This document shows positions 1-11,929 of a stretch of DNA of 64,000 nucleotides, one piece after another. Below the pieces are notes generated by a model. It did no database searches, was not told where the DNA came from, and was given only the letters and a program-made list of their open reading frames with translations. Positions within the stretch are counted from its first letter, which is position 1; every line of letters begins with the position of its first letter. A program made the translations under genes and the position numbers. Source of the DNA: Cheiracanthium punctorium (lineage: Eukaryota > Arthropoda > Arachnida > Araneae > Cheiracanthiidae); contig JAWZYV010011897.1 in assembly GCA_038373885.1 (NCBI GenBank), positions 372,001 to 436,000 on the forward strand. The letters are read 5' to 3'.

Positions 1-167
1 TCTTTCTAAGGGGTCCTAACCCGTATTTACGCTAAGTTTCGGAGAAAACCACGGAAAACTCAGAACGGTTAGATCGACGGACGCGCGATGGGACCCGAAT
101 TCGAGACCTTCACACTTCGCCCATCTACCATTTCCAGTGGCATAACCACTGTGCCATGGTGAGGCCG
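1..167 (-). repeat. tRNA-derived SINE-like repeat
   Basis: Read on the minus strand, the sequence begins with a tRNA-like head. An A-box-like stretch TGGCACAGTGGTTATG lies at 141-156 and a B-box-like stretch containing TCGAATTC at 91-105. A body rich in GTTTTCCGTGG-type motifs follows, as in several animal SINE cores. The element runs off the left edge of the window, so its tail is not visible. An 84-codon open frame here is not coding. The SINE assignment rests on promoter-box spacing and body style, not on a database match. Confidence 0.6.
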
Positions 168-1562
168 AAAAAACCATGTGATTTTGGTACATAAATACAA
201 ATAAACTAATTATGACATGCACTTCAAAATTTTTAGACTGCCTCTTTGCAAGCTGTACTATACACTGCAATAGGTGATAAACCCGTATCAGTTGCGAGAT
301 TTTCAGAAAAAATTCTTAAAAATCGACAATTTAGTAGGATGTATCACTTTTCGAAAATTTTTTGCTGTGCAATTCCTTGTAACAGAATTTTTTCTGAAGT
401 TTTATAAAAGGCGCCGCTGTTTCATTTATTACGGAGGGTAATGCAGCTTATAAGAAATTATCCTGAATTTTTTTGAGTTCCAGGGACGATTAGTTTATTT
501 CAGTTTGTGTACCTAGACCTTGAGGGAGATTTTGTTTCTTCGAACAACACCCTTAAGAAAAAAATAATAATAATCATTTCAAATGTAAAAATGTAAGCAT
601 AAAGTGCAGTGTGAAGTTCTTAGCACTTAGTTTTTAAACATAATAAAAGAAAAACAACTGAAGGAAAATGTCATTATTGTAGAGGAACTTTTTATCATAA
701 CAGGATATCGTAGCTAAAAACAGAATTTTCCGCTTCTAATTTCAAAACATTTCAGTACAATTCTCAGCTAATGTTATTTGTGTGTTAATAGTAAGTGTAA
801 TGGCTTTACTAGAAAAGTAATTCAGCTTGTAGGTATTTAGTCTCATAGAAAGGAATTATTTAAAGTTTATTTAGCTCAAGATCGCTGAAAATTATTAAAA
901 TACTAGCTACAACTTTGATGGAAACGTAAAGTTGAATTTTTAAAAATATATAAAATAGAAACAGAATAGAGTGGTAACTGCACTAAAACTTCAATTAATA
1001 ACATAAGCGCCAGTAAATAGCTATTTACAAACAATGCCTGAATATTTTAAAAATTAAATTAATGTTAGTAAACATTTATTTAACACCTAATTCTAAGCTA
1101 TAATACTCTCTCTCCTTAAAAACTAAAAAGCTTTATTCACTAGTAAAGAGCTTTTATCAGATAAAATTTAAATCATAGTAGGACAATTAGCTAGAATAAA
1201 AAGTATTATTACCAATACATATATAAAATCTCGTAAAAATTTAATAAAAAGAGAGAAAAAATTCAATAAGAATGCAGTAATGTATTTACTGCTTGAAATA
1301 ATATTTTCACCAGATACTGCTGAATTCTCTACACTAAAGGCGGCTACATCTTGGTTTTATCATGTTCATTGGTCAAATAATAACAGCTCTGAAAGGCTCT
1401 GATAAAGGGTAGGTACCAGACAAAAAATGCAAATAATGACAAGAACAAAGAACACTGCAAATCAGCAAATTATAAAAAAATCAAGAGCATAGTAAAAATT
1501 ATTAGTATTAATAAAACTATTTTATATAATTCATTAATTACACTGATTAAAAAATAAATTGT
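168..1562. other. AT-rich intergenic DNA, no feature seen
   Basis: The stretch is AT-rich with many short A and T runs. No open frame of note, splice-bounded exon, terminal inverted repeat or RNA gene was recognised. Confidence 0.5.
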
Positions 1563-2185
1563 TTCATAAGTTGTGTAAATAATAATAAATCATGCCAAAC
1601 GCATCGATTATAAAACACTTTCCAACACAATACTTTTGTATTGTACTGTTCTCAAATCTATCCAGATATTGGAGATATTCTTAGAAAAATTAAAACCTGT
1701 ACATCACTGTTAATGTAATTTTACGACACCCTGTTAGGAAACTTTAAAAGTTATTTCTATCTTTTAACTGAAGGGTAAAATGTCATAAACGTTTATATGC
1801 TTATCATATTGAAATTATAATGGATTAACGTCTCTAACAACTAGATTCTCCTATATTGGAATTCTTTAGAGTGCTCCTGTACGAACTATAAATTCTACAA
1901 ATACTATTTTTGATGGAGGGCCTCATGTGATACTTAATAGCATGCACTTATTTTGCTTTCTTTTAAATAGAGAATATCTGTAAAATATGCATTAAAGAAC
2001 GATTACCATAGAATGCAATGGAATGGGATTCTTTTGCATGTTCTTAGTAAAACTATAAATGTTACATACACCGTTTTCAATAGGGTCACGTATCAGTACA
2101 TTTATAAATTTCGGAGAAATCGGTGCATATTTGTGGCAGTTAGAGCACGGACAGACAGAAAGACAAATAAGAATCAAACACTTAT
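1563..2185 (+). repeat. Dispersed repeat R, copy 1
   Basis: The region aligns by eye along about 600 bp with 7340-7950 in the same orientation. Shared landmarks are an early CGCATCGATTA, a later TTTTCAATAGG and a terminal TTAGAGCACGGACNGACAGA. The two copies differ by many substitutions and indels. Part of it also resembles arm A of the inverted-repeat block at 41.7-41.9 kb, around the motif AGAACTATAAATGATA. A long poly-A tract follows shortly after the end. The class is unknown and no coding potential is seen. Confidence 0.6.
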
Positions 2186-2197
2186 CAAGCTCGTTGG

Positions 2198-2202
<5 letters not shown>

Positions 2203-2234
<32 letters not shown>
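2203..2234 (+). repeat. Poly-A tract (about 32 A)
   Basis: An uninterrupted A run directly after repeat R copy 1. It could be a retroposition tail or plain homopolymer expansion. It generates spurious poly-K and poly-F open frames. Confidence 0.9.
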
Positions 2235-2239
<5 letters not shown>

Positions 2240-2326
2240 TTGCAGGAAAAGTCAATTTATTAACAGGGTTAGAAAATGTTTAGATAACAAACGGTAAATT
2301 TCAGGTCTTGATGTACAGTTGTTTAA

Positions 2327-3547
2327 GGGGACAACCTACTTTTAAAATGCCCAAAAAATCGATTTTGAGATTTTTATCTCTTTCAATAGTTTACTTTATT
2401 CTAAAAAGATTGATACCAACCATTTTTCTGTATGACAATTATTTGTTGAGATAAAAAGGAAAATGTAAACGCAAGTTGGGCAGCATGCTGTAGAAGCTGC
2501 AACTAATGTTGACACTCAGCGCATAAAAGAGGCAGAAAAGAAATGTACAGAATTTAATTTAGAAACTCGAAGAGCCAGAAAAATGCTCAACAGTTCTCAG
2601 TTTGAGACAATAAAAGAAAACGAAGGCATTGTGCATGAAAGCGGAAAATTTTAAATCGAAAAGTTCATAAAGTGAAATAAAATCACATTTTTATGTTGCA
2701 AAGTAAAAAATAAAAATATATATATATGGATATAATTATTAAAATAACTTCAAATAATGTACTTTACCAATATTAATGCCTTTATATCCTAAAAAAGTAT
2801 CTTTTGTTAAGGTATGTACATATTTTTTCATATTTACAATTGTCGAGCTTTTCTTTAGACTGATGTTTCTTAAGCCATATTAAAACATATTTTGGGTTAA
2901 TCATTTTAAATAGTAAATGCTTCAATAGGAAATGTTTTTAACTTTTAAAAATTAAAATTTATGTTCCAAAACTACAATTTGAACTTAAATTGGCGTTTTA
3001 TCAAAACACTCTTTTTTAAGTTTGCGCGCATGATATTTTAAAAACTATTTAAGATATCAACTTGAAATTTTTCTCAGGCATTTATTTTAATAAAATGAAC
3101 TAAAATGAAATGGTTGTGTTTCATAGAAAACAAGTTATGATTGTAAAACTATCAAAATTTTTGTTAATTTAAATTTTTAGATTAAATGATTTTTTTAAAT
3201 TTAAATTATGAAAATAATTAAACCATTTTAGTTTAGATTGTTAATTTGAATGTTTTGTTTAATTTAGAAAAAAATTATGAAGATCAAAGGAATTCTAATT
3301 GAGATATCTTGAGCTCAGTGGGAAAGTACCCTTGATTTTTTTTTTTCAATATTGTGTGGTAAAATATTTTTAAAATTATCACCTTTATAATAAACTAAAA
3401 TAATATTTTTAATCAATAGAGTAATGTCATAGTAGTTAACTGAAAAAAAAATTGTGTTTCTGCATGCATTCATTTTTTTTTTTTTTTAATTATGAAAGTT
3501 GATCTAAAATTTCTACATTTTCCCATTCTTAAAAGTAGGCTGTCCCC
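2327..3547. mobile_element. Kolobok-like DNA element with TTAA target duplication
   Basis: The two ends are inverted copies: the left begins GGGGACAACCTACTTTTAA and the right end reads as GGGGACAGCCTACTTTTAA on the opposite strand, one mismatch in 19. Each end abuts TTAA (2323-2326 and 3548-3551). TTAA duplication with G-rich termini suits Kolobok; piggyBac also uses TTAA but usually has CCC termini. The 1.2-kb interior is AT-rich except for a short lysine/glutamate-rich open frame near the left end. The element is probably non-autonomous or decayed. Confidence 0.65.
2472..2654 (+). pseudogene. Possible transposase C-terminal remnant inside the Kolobok-like element
   Basis: This is an open frame of 60 codons ending in TAA, immediately preceded by an in-frame stop. 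The product is charged (many K, E and R) and looks like a helical C-terminus, with a run of the type ETRRARKML. Its codon texture differs from the surrounding AT-rich filler. Its position inside TTAA-flanked inverted repeats suggests a leftover from the element's transposase. No catalytic residue is present, so the assignment is inference from context only. Confidence 0.35.
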
Positions 3548-3551
3548 TTAA

Positions 3552-4984
3552 AAAACCGCCAGTAAAAAGGTGATTTAGACCATTAACTTTAGATAGTACA
3601 AGCTAACGTTGAGTATGATTCGGGTGGGCAGAAATGGAAGAAGGTTTAGATATCTGCACAAGTTTACACTGTGTTAGCCTACTAAAAAGGCAAATTTATT
3701 TAAAAGAATCTATTGCAAGCAGAAACACGGCTCCAAGACTCGATTTGAAAATTCCTTGAAAGCAACGTCATTTCTGACCTGGCTGTTAATGATTCTTTTC
3801 AAAAACGCGTTCACGACGTGGTAGAAAAATGAAACGACCCAAGTATGAAAATTAACATCTCAGTTACATGGCGAAAAAACAAGTCCTGTTTCCTCCACAA
3901 CGAAAGAAAGCTCAAATCATCCAGCTATCTGGAGGAATAAAATATTTGCAGGCAGCCCGTGTTTCACAATCAGAACTCGAAGTCCACCATAATGAGGAAA
4001 AGCAGTAGGGAAGAAAGTAGAAGCAAGTATCAAAAGTTGCAAATATATCGGTGTTAAAAAAATTTTATCTGCATACATGTACAGTATTCTTTTTCTCTTT
4101 AGGTTAAATATATTTATCAAACAGATATGCAACGACAATCTATCACGTTTGAAACGCGCTTTTAAAACTACGAAAAAATAATATCAATATTGTGGAGCTC
4201 TGCTACATATCACTTATGTGTAAGTCTTTCTAACGCCGTTATGGGCGTAACAAACACGATTGTCCTAAAAAATGAGCTTATCACTTCCATAACCAAGCTC
4301 GATTACTGCATGCGAAAAAGTAATAGATTTAAAAAAAATAGTAATAAAATATTCTATAGCAAGACAGAAACAACAATACAACCTATGTTAGGGACGATAA
4401 CCGGCTGGCAATACTCAAGCTACAAGTCATATTAGCCAAATATAATTCTTTAAAGGATCATAAGTTTACTTAAATGAAAAAATATAAAATAAAAAAAAGA
4501 TTTAATAACCTAGAAAATTCTACTTAAAAATATTTAGGAAATGACTAGTTCAATGAAGTGAGTGACTGACTTTTTGAAAAAACAGTTAAGTACAACACAT
4601 TTCAGACGTAGACCTATATTTTTTTCTTCTGAATTTTTCCAGCGCATAAGTAGAGCGCAGTAGCATCATTTCCCTTTCGCATTCTGGAAGGTATTTTACG
4701 TACTGAAAACGCAACACTCAACTTTTTAGTGGCTTTGCGTTAACATTCACAGAGCAGAAAATGTTATCGATATTAGTGGCGAAGTCGGAGCATTTACTTT
4801 TGTTTTCTAAATTACAAAATCTTGTCAGAATGACAGCAAAAGCTTTTAAAAAAATTATTTAAATAAATAAATAAAATGCTAAGCATTTTTAAAAGTTATT
4901 ACTAGGACTAACAACATAATGCGAAAAAAATAGCCCCGATATTTGCAAAATATACATGGACTTGAATTTTAGATTATCCACAAC
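3552..4984. other. Intergenic DNA, no feature seen
   Basis: No supported gene or element. Short open frames at 3.9-4.4 kb have no recognisable domain and no splice context. Simple AAATAAATA-type repeats occur near 4860 and 5035. Confidence 0.5.
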
Positions 4985-5259
4985 CGCAACCGTGCCCCCT
5001 CCTAAAATAAAGATAAAGAAATAATAAAGATAAAGTCTAAATAAATAAATTATGATTTTATGTCCTAAAATAAAGATTAAGTCTAAATAAAGAGTTAGAA
5101 GGGAAAAGCTTTTAAAAATAGAAAATTGTCACTTAATGAATTAAAATATTGTACTTTTAAAATGATTTTTTAAATTATTTCTAAAATATTCAAATTAAAA
5201 AATAAATAAATAAAATGTTGGTTTTAAAATAAATACTTAAGGTAAAAGCATCAGTAACT

Positions 5260-5395
5260 CAGGCGCGTAGCCAGGAAAATTTTTCGGGGGGGGGGGGATA
5301 AGAGCTTATATGTGTATAAATAGACAGAATTTCATCACTAATCCAAAAATTTCGGAGGGGGGGGGATATATCCCGATATCCTGGCTACACCCCCG
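5260..5395. mobile_element. hAT-type MITE, nested
   Basis: A 136-bp element with imperfect inverted termini sharing GTAGCCAGGA, internal G-runs, and an 8-bp duplication CAGTAACT at 5252-5259 and 5396-5403. The 8-bp target duplication and CA-start termini are typical of hAT elements. It interrupts the family 1 copy. Confidence 0.75.
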
Positions 5396-5416
5396 CAGTA
5401 ACTGACCATGAACCAG

Positions 5417-5575
5417 TAATGGACCATTTACTTTTAAAAATTAAAAAACAAGCTAGGAATTCACCTCGGAAATAACTGAAGCAAAGGATTTTTTTTCTTT
5501 GTCTTTTACTTCAGTCGACTCTAAATGTGACTAATGAACATTTTATTTTTATTTTTAAAAGTAAGTGGTCCATTA
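5417..5575. repeat. Inverted repeat, possible small MITE
   Basis: Arms of about 25 bp, reading TAATGGACCATTTACTTTTA on the left and complementary on the right with few mismatches, enclose about 110 bp. The target duplication is unclear. The structure lies inside the hAT family 1 copy. Confidence 0.45.
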
Positions 5576-6254
5576 CAAGGGCTTTTACCTTTCAGTAAGT
5601 ATATGAAATACAGTTGAACTCTGTTACAACGTCACTGAAAATACCAGATAATTATTTATGATTCTATAATGAGTTTTGTTGATAGTGGACTTGAGTTCAA
5701 TGGGCAACTGGCACAGAATATTTTGACGTTATAAGAGAGTTGTAATTATAATCGATGTCGCTATAATCAAGTTCAGGAGGACTTGTAGCCCGCCTTTAAC
5801 TAAAATCCTGGATGCGCTACTGATCGTGTCATATAATTATGCTTAAAAAAATGAAATCACACAGGTTTTTTAAATTCTTCGTACACTAAACAATGAAATT
5901 GAAATGACTTCTTAAGACATATTTGTGATTAGTTAGTTGTACATTAACAGTAAGTAACTATCGTTCGTTCATTTTTAAAAAGTAACATTAAATTAACTTC
6001 ATCCAGTTGAAGTAAACTTTATATAAAACAAAGTTTTCTCCAGATGTAACGTGAATATGCGTTAGAGCTCCTTAGGAAGTCCCCCGAACAAGGCATTCTC
6101 CCATCCTAGGCAGATCGCCCAGGTGTAGCGTTACCGTTACAAACACAAACAAATAAACACTAAGTTTCAATTTTCTGAAATATTTTTGTAAATTTTGCTC
6201 CTTTGAAATCAGACTAAGTGTGGTGATAAGCTCAAAAACATATGATGTGGTTCA

Positions 6255-6570
6255 AAAAGTAAGATAACAAGTCCTTTAACCAAGAAGTTTATCAACGAAA
6301 TTCAAGAAATACACTAACACTGCAAGGTATTTGGTACAGATTATTTTGCAACATAGCCTTAGTGGGTATCAAAGCATTTGTTCCATTATTACACCAATCT
6401 ATCAAAACCAGCATTGAAGAAATCACAGACAAGGCTCCTGAAACACTAAACGACGTCGTCATGAACTGCGGCATCGGTTTGGAAATGCCGTCCTGCCAAG
6501 TGCTTTTTCAATGGCCCGAAGAGATGGAAATCACAGGGCGCTGTAGCCAACCATGTGGACCTAGCGACCT
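6255..6570 (-). pseudogene. Mariner-type transposase C-terminal relic
   Basis: Read on the minus strand, a shifted frame contains FHLFGPLKKHLAGRHFQTDA, followed after an in-frame stop by a region resembling FNAGFDRLVxRWNKC. This is the pattern found just after the third catalytic aspartate in mariner transposases (DFHLFGPLKKHL-type). It is broken by a stop and frame changes, and the N-terminal two thirds are absent. The 60- and 73-codon open frames over this stretch are by-products. No terminal inverted repeats were identified. Confidence 0.65.
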
Positions 6571-7339
6571 ATTTGATTGCTGAGATCGTCTGTTGTACTG
6601 AGATTTGAAATTTCATTCGCTTAGGGAATATATGCACCAGTGACAGCTCTTGTTACTTTACTTTCAAACCACCTACGTTTGTTTTTTAATATTCGTACAT
6701 CGGCAAATGAAACCATTTCCCTAACAAAAATACAGACATACTTCTATGATGATATGGTAAGTATTTTTATGTAGAGGAAATTCAGCCAAAATTGGCTACG
6801 CAAATAAAACTGGATATCAGCAGTTTTGACTAAACTGCTGAGCCGGGGACTAAATTAATGCCGCATCTGTCAAAAAAGAACTCTGAACTAATTGTAGACA
6901 GCCTTCATGTTATTTAGAGTAGGATGAGTAACAGGGGAGGCCTTACTTCTTTTTTTCTGTGTGTGTGTCCATGCCAACGTTTTGAAAATTTTAAAAAGTT
7001 TTGACTTAAACTCCGTTTATTTAACTCTGTAGTATTTAATTGCTTAAAGATTTATTTCAGGAAAGTTCAAAAACTGTTAACTCTTAACTATTATTTTAAA
7101 TAATTAAACCATGTTTTGCATCATGTTTGAAATATGCTATGTCTTCTTTTGTGTTAAATGAAGTTGTCGGATGAAACTTGACAATGGTCAAAACCAGATA
7201 GCCTTGCGTCTTTCGTAATGAAATGTAATCCAGGTGAAAACCTCTGAAAGGTTGCATAAAGTGTCTTCAAGGGCAGCGTTTTCGGATCCCTGGTCCGCGA
7301 CATTTAACTGCCGCTACACACATATCAAATTCATTAAAA
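6571..7339. other. Intergenic DNA, no feature seen
   Basis: No gene or element boundary recognised. Confidence 0.5.
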
Positions 7340-7950
7340 AAAAAAAGATTAATTATGCCGAACGCATCGATTAAAACACTTTCCAACACACTATTTTTGC
7401 GCCAAATTTGGCGATGTACTTTTCTTAAAGCTGGCGAGGTTTTGGAGAAAATCTTAAAAGAATGTTATTATCCCTATAAATGTAATTTTGCAAGACTCCG
7501 TAAAAGATTTTTCCATCGTTTAACTGAAGAGTAAACTGTTAGAAACATTTTTATCCTTATTGTATTTTGCTTGAAATGGATTAATGACTCAACTACCATA
7601 GATCGTAATTCTTTTGAGTGCTACTGTAGAAGAACTATTAATGATACAGACAGTATTTTCGATGGAGAGCTTAATTCTGTAATCCTTAATAACATATATT
7701 CAATTTTGCTTCATTTCAAATAGCCAAATATTTCTAAAATACGCTTTCAAAAATCACTGCCAATGGAACGTTATGTATCGGAAATCTTTTGAATCTTCCT
7801 GTATAAGAACTATAAAACTATACGTACACAATTTTCAATAGGATACATGGTGCAATACATAGAAATAACATATATAAATTTTGTAGAAATCGATGCATAT
7901 TTACGGGAGTTAGAGCACGGACGGACAGACAGACAAACCGAAATCAAACA
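7340..7950 (+). repeat. Dispersed repeat R, copy 2
   Basis: Second copy of the repeat at 1563-2185, same orientation. It retains GCGCCAAATTTGGCGAT near 7400, the palindromic motif that is abundant in arm A of the block at 40.9-44.7 kb. This strengthens the idea that repeat R and arm A share an origin. It ends with TTAGAGCACGGACGGACAGA. Confidence 0.6.
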
Positions 7951-8924
7951 AGACTGTCCTAGGGAACAAGTCTGTAGCAATGCTTTGAAAAGTACGGACA
8001 AAATTTTGGTTATGATTTCTAATCTTAAAAGTTATTCAAAGCAGATGAATTAATTTGCAATACAAGTTCCACATACTAAATTCAAAATTAATTATGCTCC
8101 GTGATTTTAAACTTATGAAATAATGTTATTCACGTAGCAGCTTAAGGAGATAAAAAACAATTTAGGTACCCAGTTTTAGCTGATTTTTCTTTACTTCTAA
8201 TTTTACGATTTTATGACTAACTTTTCAAGAACGAACTGCCTTGCATTACTTCATAATCGCATCACAGTGTGCACAGTTCAATTCTTTTTTTTTTTTTTTT
8301 TTTTATCTCTTTTAGCTACAACTATAAAAGAATAATTGTATCTTCTAAACTTTTATTCATCATACAACACAAATTATCATAACTATTACCGTAAAAGAAA
8401 AATATATGTGTTCCTGTGTCCATCCTTTCCGATTCTGTCAGAATGGTTCTTGATTTTAAAGACAGGGCATCCGTAATTTGCAGGTTATCGCACTGACAAC
8501 CCTTGTTGTGCGTGACGTACAAAGTTGCATGCTTTGGTCTTAAATAACCCTTAAGTAACAGTCATTAAGTCCGTAAGCCCAGGCTGTGTTTAAATTTAAA
8601 ACTTGAAACACTACAGGTGTTTCGCTTGGCTGTTCAACTGCTAGCGCAGTGCGAATCGACTTCTTGTACACCCAAGAGATGTTCTAGGATTGGAACCACC
8701 AGCCATGAAGAAGCTTAATGTTGCCTCTTAAATAAATTAATCGTTTTAAATTTTTCTTTACTAGTTTTACAAGACAATTTAAATAATTTACTACAATGAT
8801 TTCGCAATAACTTAGAAGTAAAGGGTATCTCAATATGATGAAACATTTATGATGAAACATGAATAAAACGCATTATTTGCTTAAAAAGCAAGAATGCTCA
8901 TATTTCAATATAAAATACAAACAT
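7951..8924. other. Intergenic DNA, no feature seen
   Basis: AT-rich with a T-run near 8287-8304. No supported gene or element. Confidence 0.5.
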
Positions 8925-9165
8925 GGATGTCATGTGTGTAACACAATATCCGATAAGCGGACACCTCGACTCTGTTTGCAAACGTTCACTTCTTTGGCGA
9001 AAATTTGAATAGCATTTTTGCATAATTGAGGATTTTTTTTTCCTTGAGTTCCCGAATAATCTGCGGCATATACGTTCTCTTTCGGAAAACTTCATAAGAA
9101 AGTCCAATGGTGTCAAATCACACGATCTTGGTGGTTGATTCGCAGCGCATCGACGTGAGATAAGT
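8925..9165 (-). pseudogene. Mariner-like DDE transposase C-terminal relic
   Basis: On the minus strand three successive frames give PPRS-CDLTPLDF, then a KENVYAADY-like piece, then a piece ending in SDIVLHT. This order matches the C-terminal third-aspartate block of mariner-like transposases (PPRSCDLTPLDYFLWG-type). At least two frameshifts separate the pieces. The 72-codon open frame here covers only part of it. It is a dead fragment with no termini found. Confidence 0.6.
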
Positions 9166-9439
9166 CTCTGCAGAATTTAATCATTTTTGTAGTGAATTTT
9201 TAAAATTTGTAGGAGTTGCTCGATTACATAGTTTTGCATGACTAAACCTAAATGTCCAGATGCCAGTCGTCAAAAGTTAATACTCTATGTTCACTACCCC
9301 AAAAAAAGGAAAAAAAAAAAAAAAAGGTAAGCAATTTAAAATTCCAAGTCATTTAGAGACACCCTTTACAAGGTAACATTATGCATATTAGTTTCCTAAA
9401 TTCTCTTAAATATATATAGATATAAATATAATTTACAAA

Positions 9440-9995
9440 ACCTGGAATGTTGACATGTGCAGGCAACCATTAAAGAATATAGATCTTGTCCAGTTTGTGA
9501 ATCTAGTTAGGCTAGAGTGGAAATGGAGCCTGGATTGTCTTAAGGCTACTCTAGCCAGCCTAAACGACAAGCTGGACAAGATCTGTTCTCTTCATCGTTT
9601 GCCGACACATGCCACCATTACAGGCAACGAGAATACAGATAAACTGGTGAAAGATAACTCGAGATCTCAACAATAATACGCCCGAAAACAGCACTAAAGT
9701 TACCCTCTCAGATGCAAATGTCCTGGCCGGGAACATTACATTCCAATGAAGCAACAGCTCCAGAATATCGACTTATAACTGACACCATAGTCATGCTTGA
9801 AGTGGCCATCACCAAGAATTAAAAATTGACAGAGATGGCAGATTAACAAACTGCTGTTACTATCCTGATACAGAATTGACGAAGGAACACATTTTTGATT
9901 TTCCAGCCATCCTTGCTGAATTGTGACGGATTGGGCGCTTGTTTCCTAGGACACGAAATCATCCTCATAAATTTGTTAGATCAAACATGGTGCGA
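9440..9995 (+). pseudogene. Non-LTR retrotransposon ORF2 relic (RNase H and C-terminus)
   Basis: An open frame from 9455 to 9676 ends in LHRLPTHATITGNENTDKLV, which fits the RNase H signature (LPxHxxIxGNExADxLAK) of Jockey-like non-LTR retrotransposons. After its stop, other frames give TGHHQELKIDRDGR and TKEHIFDFPAIL. These resemble the usual C-terminal zinc-knuckle region (LRTGH... EHILxCP). Stops and the loss of cysteines show decay. No reverse transcriptase domain is visible upstream, so the copy is 5'-truncated, as is usual for such elements. Confidence 0.6.
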
Positions 9996-11768
9996 TTTTA
10001 CCATATAGACGAAAAAGGTAAGATTTTTTTTTTCCTTTAATTACAAACATCAATTTTAAAAAATGACTAATAATTTGACTATTTATTTAAAGTGTAAAAA
10101 TATTAATTTCCTCTATTAAACTGCAATGAAAGTTAATTTTATTTTATTATTTTATTTTATTATTTTAATTAATTGAATGACTTCTTCTCCTTGCCCAATT
10201 ACTCGGATTTTTCCCATTAAAACTTATTTAATCAATTTACGATTGCACATTTGCCAACTTTTAAAATTCCCAATGTGTAAAATAAAGTGCAATGACATTT
10301 TTGATGATTTTTATCAAACAGTGTGACAACAAAATTTTAAATTATTTTTACTAAATATAGCACACGAACAGCATTTTTAATGCTTTTTTATCAAATAAAC
10401 TCATGAGACACTTAAACTTTACCAACTTACATATTTTAAATATATTTACATAACGCACACACTTAATATAAAATTTAGTTATTTTAATTTTAAAAAAATA
10501 AAAGAAGAATTCATACTAGACACAAAATTTGTGTAATTTTAAATACAGTAGGAATGGAAAAGAGCAATTCTTTAATACATAAAGTACTGTAAAATTACAC
10601 ATGAAAAGGAATTAAAAAACAAACATTCTAAATTATTCTTTGGTTGCTTTCATAATATCTTTTTTCCTAATCAAAGCGTCTTTTGTTTCAATTTCATTAT
10701 TATTAAAATTATTTTGTATCATTTTCATTCCTATTTGAACCTGCCTTCTTCAAAGAAACTTTTTCTTGACTATTTTACATTTTAAAAAAGTGGTTATAAA
10801 AAAATAATTTAATTTTGAAATATGAATCAATTTGTACTCGTATGGTACACCAAAGACTCAAATAAAAATATACTAAAAGAAAAAATATTTGTTCCGGAGG
10901 CGGATGGAAAGACTGACATTGGGATTCTCGTTCATACTCAACGAAATTTTGTCTACCACAGTTTTAATGAACAAACATCGGAATTAGTCAAGCAGGGAGG
11001 GGAGGGGGAGGGGGGAAGCCGTAAATTCGGTAATCTTGAAATAAACAAAAACCGCGGAAAGCTCTCATGAATGATAAATTTTTAAAGATTACTTTTTAAA
11101 GCAATGCATAGGTCGTTATTTTATTAAAAAAAAAAAAAAAAAAAAAACACTTTAAAATTCATTCTTCGAAAATCGTAAAAGGAACGGGAATTTCGCGCAA
11201 AATCGTAAAAATCAGTTTTACGTCGAAAGCGTAAAAGTGAGCAAGTATGCCATTGTCAATTCCCCCTTTCATTGGTAAAGAAAATAAAAATAATCAAAAA
11301 CTCATTTTACAAAACTATTCGGTTAACCTACTTTTACCTTAGAACAATTTTAATATAAAATACTTGATAAATCAACTTTTTTTAAGAAAGAATAAAGAAA
11401 AGACATTTACTGAAAACAGAATAAGAGTTTTCACATTGATGAATTCAAAATAAGAAAATGATTACCACTGGAGTTATAGAAAGCCAAAATAATAGCTGTG
11501 TTGAAATGTTACAGGCAACTTAACAAAGTAGGTCAGCGTATGAATAAAGTAAATAAGTTTAACCGCTGTTGCATAATACATTCCTCAGCTTTATGTGAGA
11601 GACAAAAATCAATAGTATATATAACTATTTTACGAATTTTTTGATTTAGTATAACCTGATGAAGATATAAAATCGCAATTTTCTTTGATAGCTTATTTAA
11701 TGAAAATTCGGCAAAGGGACCTCGAATAGTTATTAATCAGATGAGAGACCTTGAGAGGGCGGACAAGG
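9996..11768. other. Intergenic DNA with simple repeats
   Basis: Contains TTTTATTATTTTAT-type low complexity near 10137-10170, a G-rich run at about 10995-11020 and an A-run near 11127. An 82-codon open frame at 10822 has no recognisable domain. Confidence 0.5.
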
Positions 11769-11929
11769 GCGGATCCAGAAACTTTTTTCGGAGGGGGCGC
11801 AAATCTTGAATACTCATTTTATCTAGTGTAAAGCCCACTTAATATTGCTGAAAGCCCCATTTATCTAGTGTAAATATATTATTCTCGGAGGGGGCGCGCG
11901 CCCCCTGCGCCCTCCCCTTGGATCCGCCT
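11769..11929. mobile_element. Candidate hAT-type MITE
   Basis: The ends AAGGGCGGATCCAG and CCCTTGGATCCGCC are inverted copies around G/C-rich subterminal runs, a layout repeated in other small elements here. No clear 8-bp target duplication was found, so the boundaries are approximate. Confidence 0.45.

Larger units (their letters stand above)
4985..5822. mobile_element. hAT MITE family 1, copy 1 (disrupted)
   Basis: From about 5090 to 5822 this parallels the elements at 19314-19735 and 52277-52707. Shared blocks include AAGCTTTTAAAAAT, a central GATAATTATTTATGA, then TTGACGTTATAAGAGAGTTG and the terminal ATCCTGGATGCGCTACTG. The left terminus is eroded and no target duplication could be found. 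Two further insertions interrupt it: a MITE at 5260-5395 and an inverted repeat at 5417-5575. Confidence 0.55.

Noticed and set aside
1992..2283. Open frames on both strands around the poly-A tract
   Set aside because: They owe their length to the A-run (poly-K or poly-F) and a diverged repeat, with no domain or splice context.
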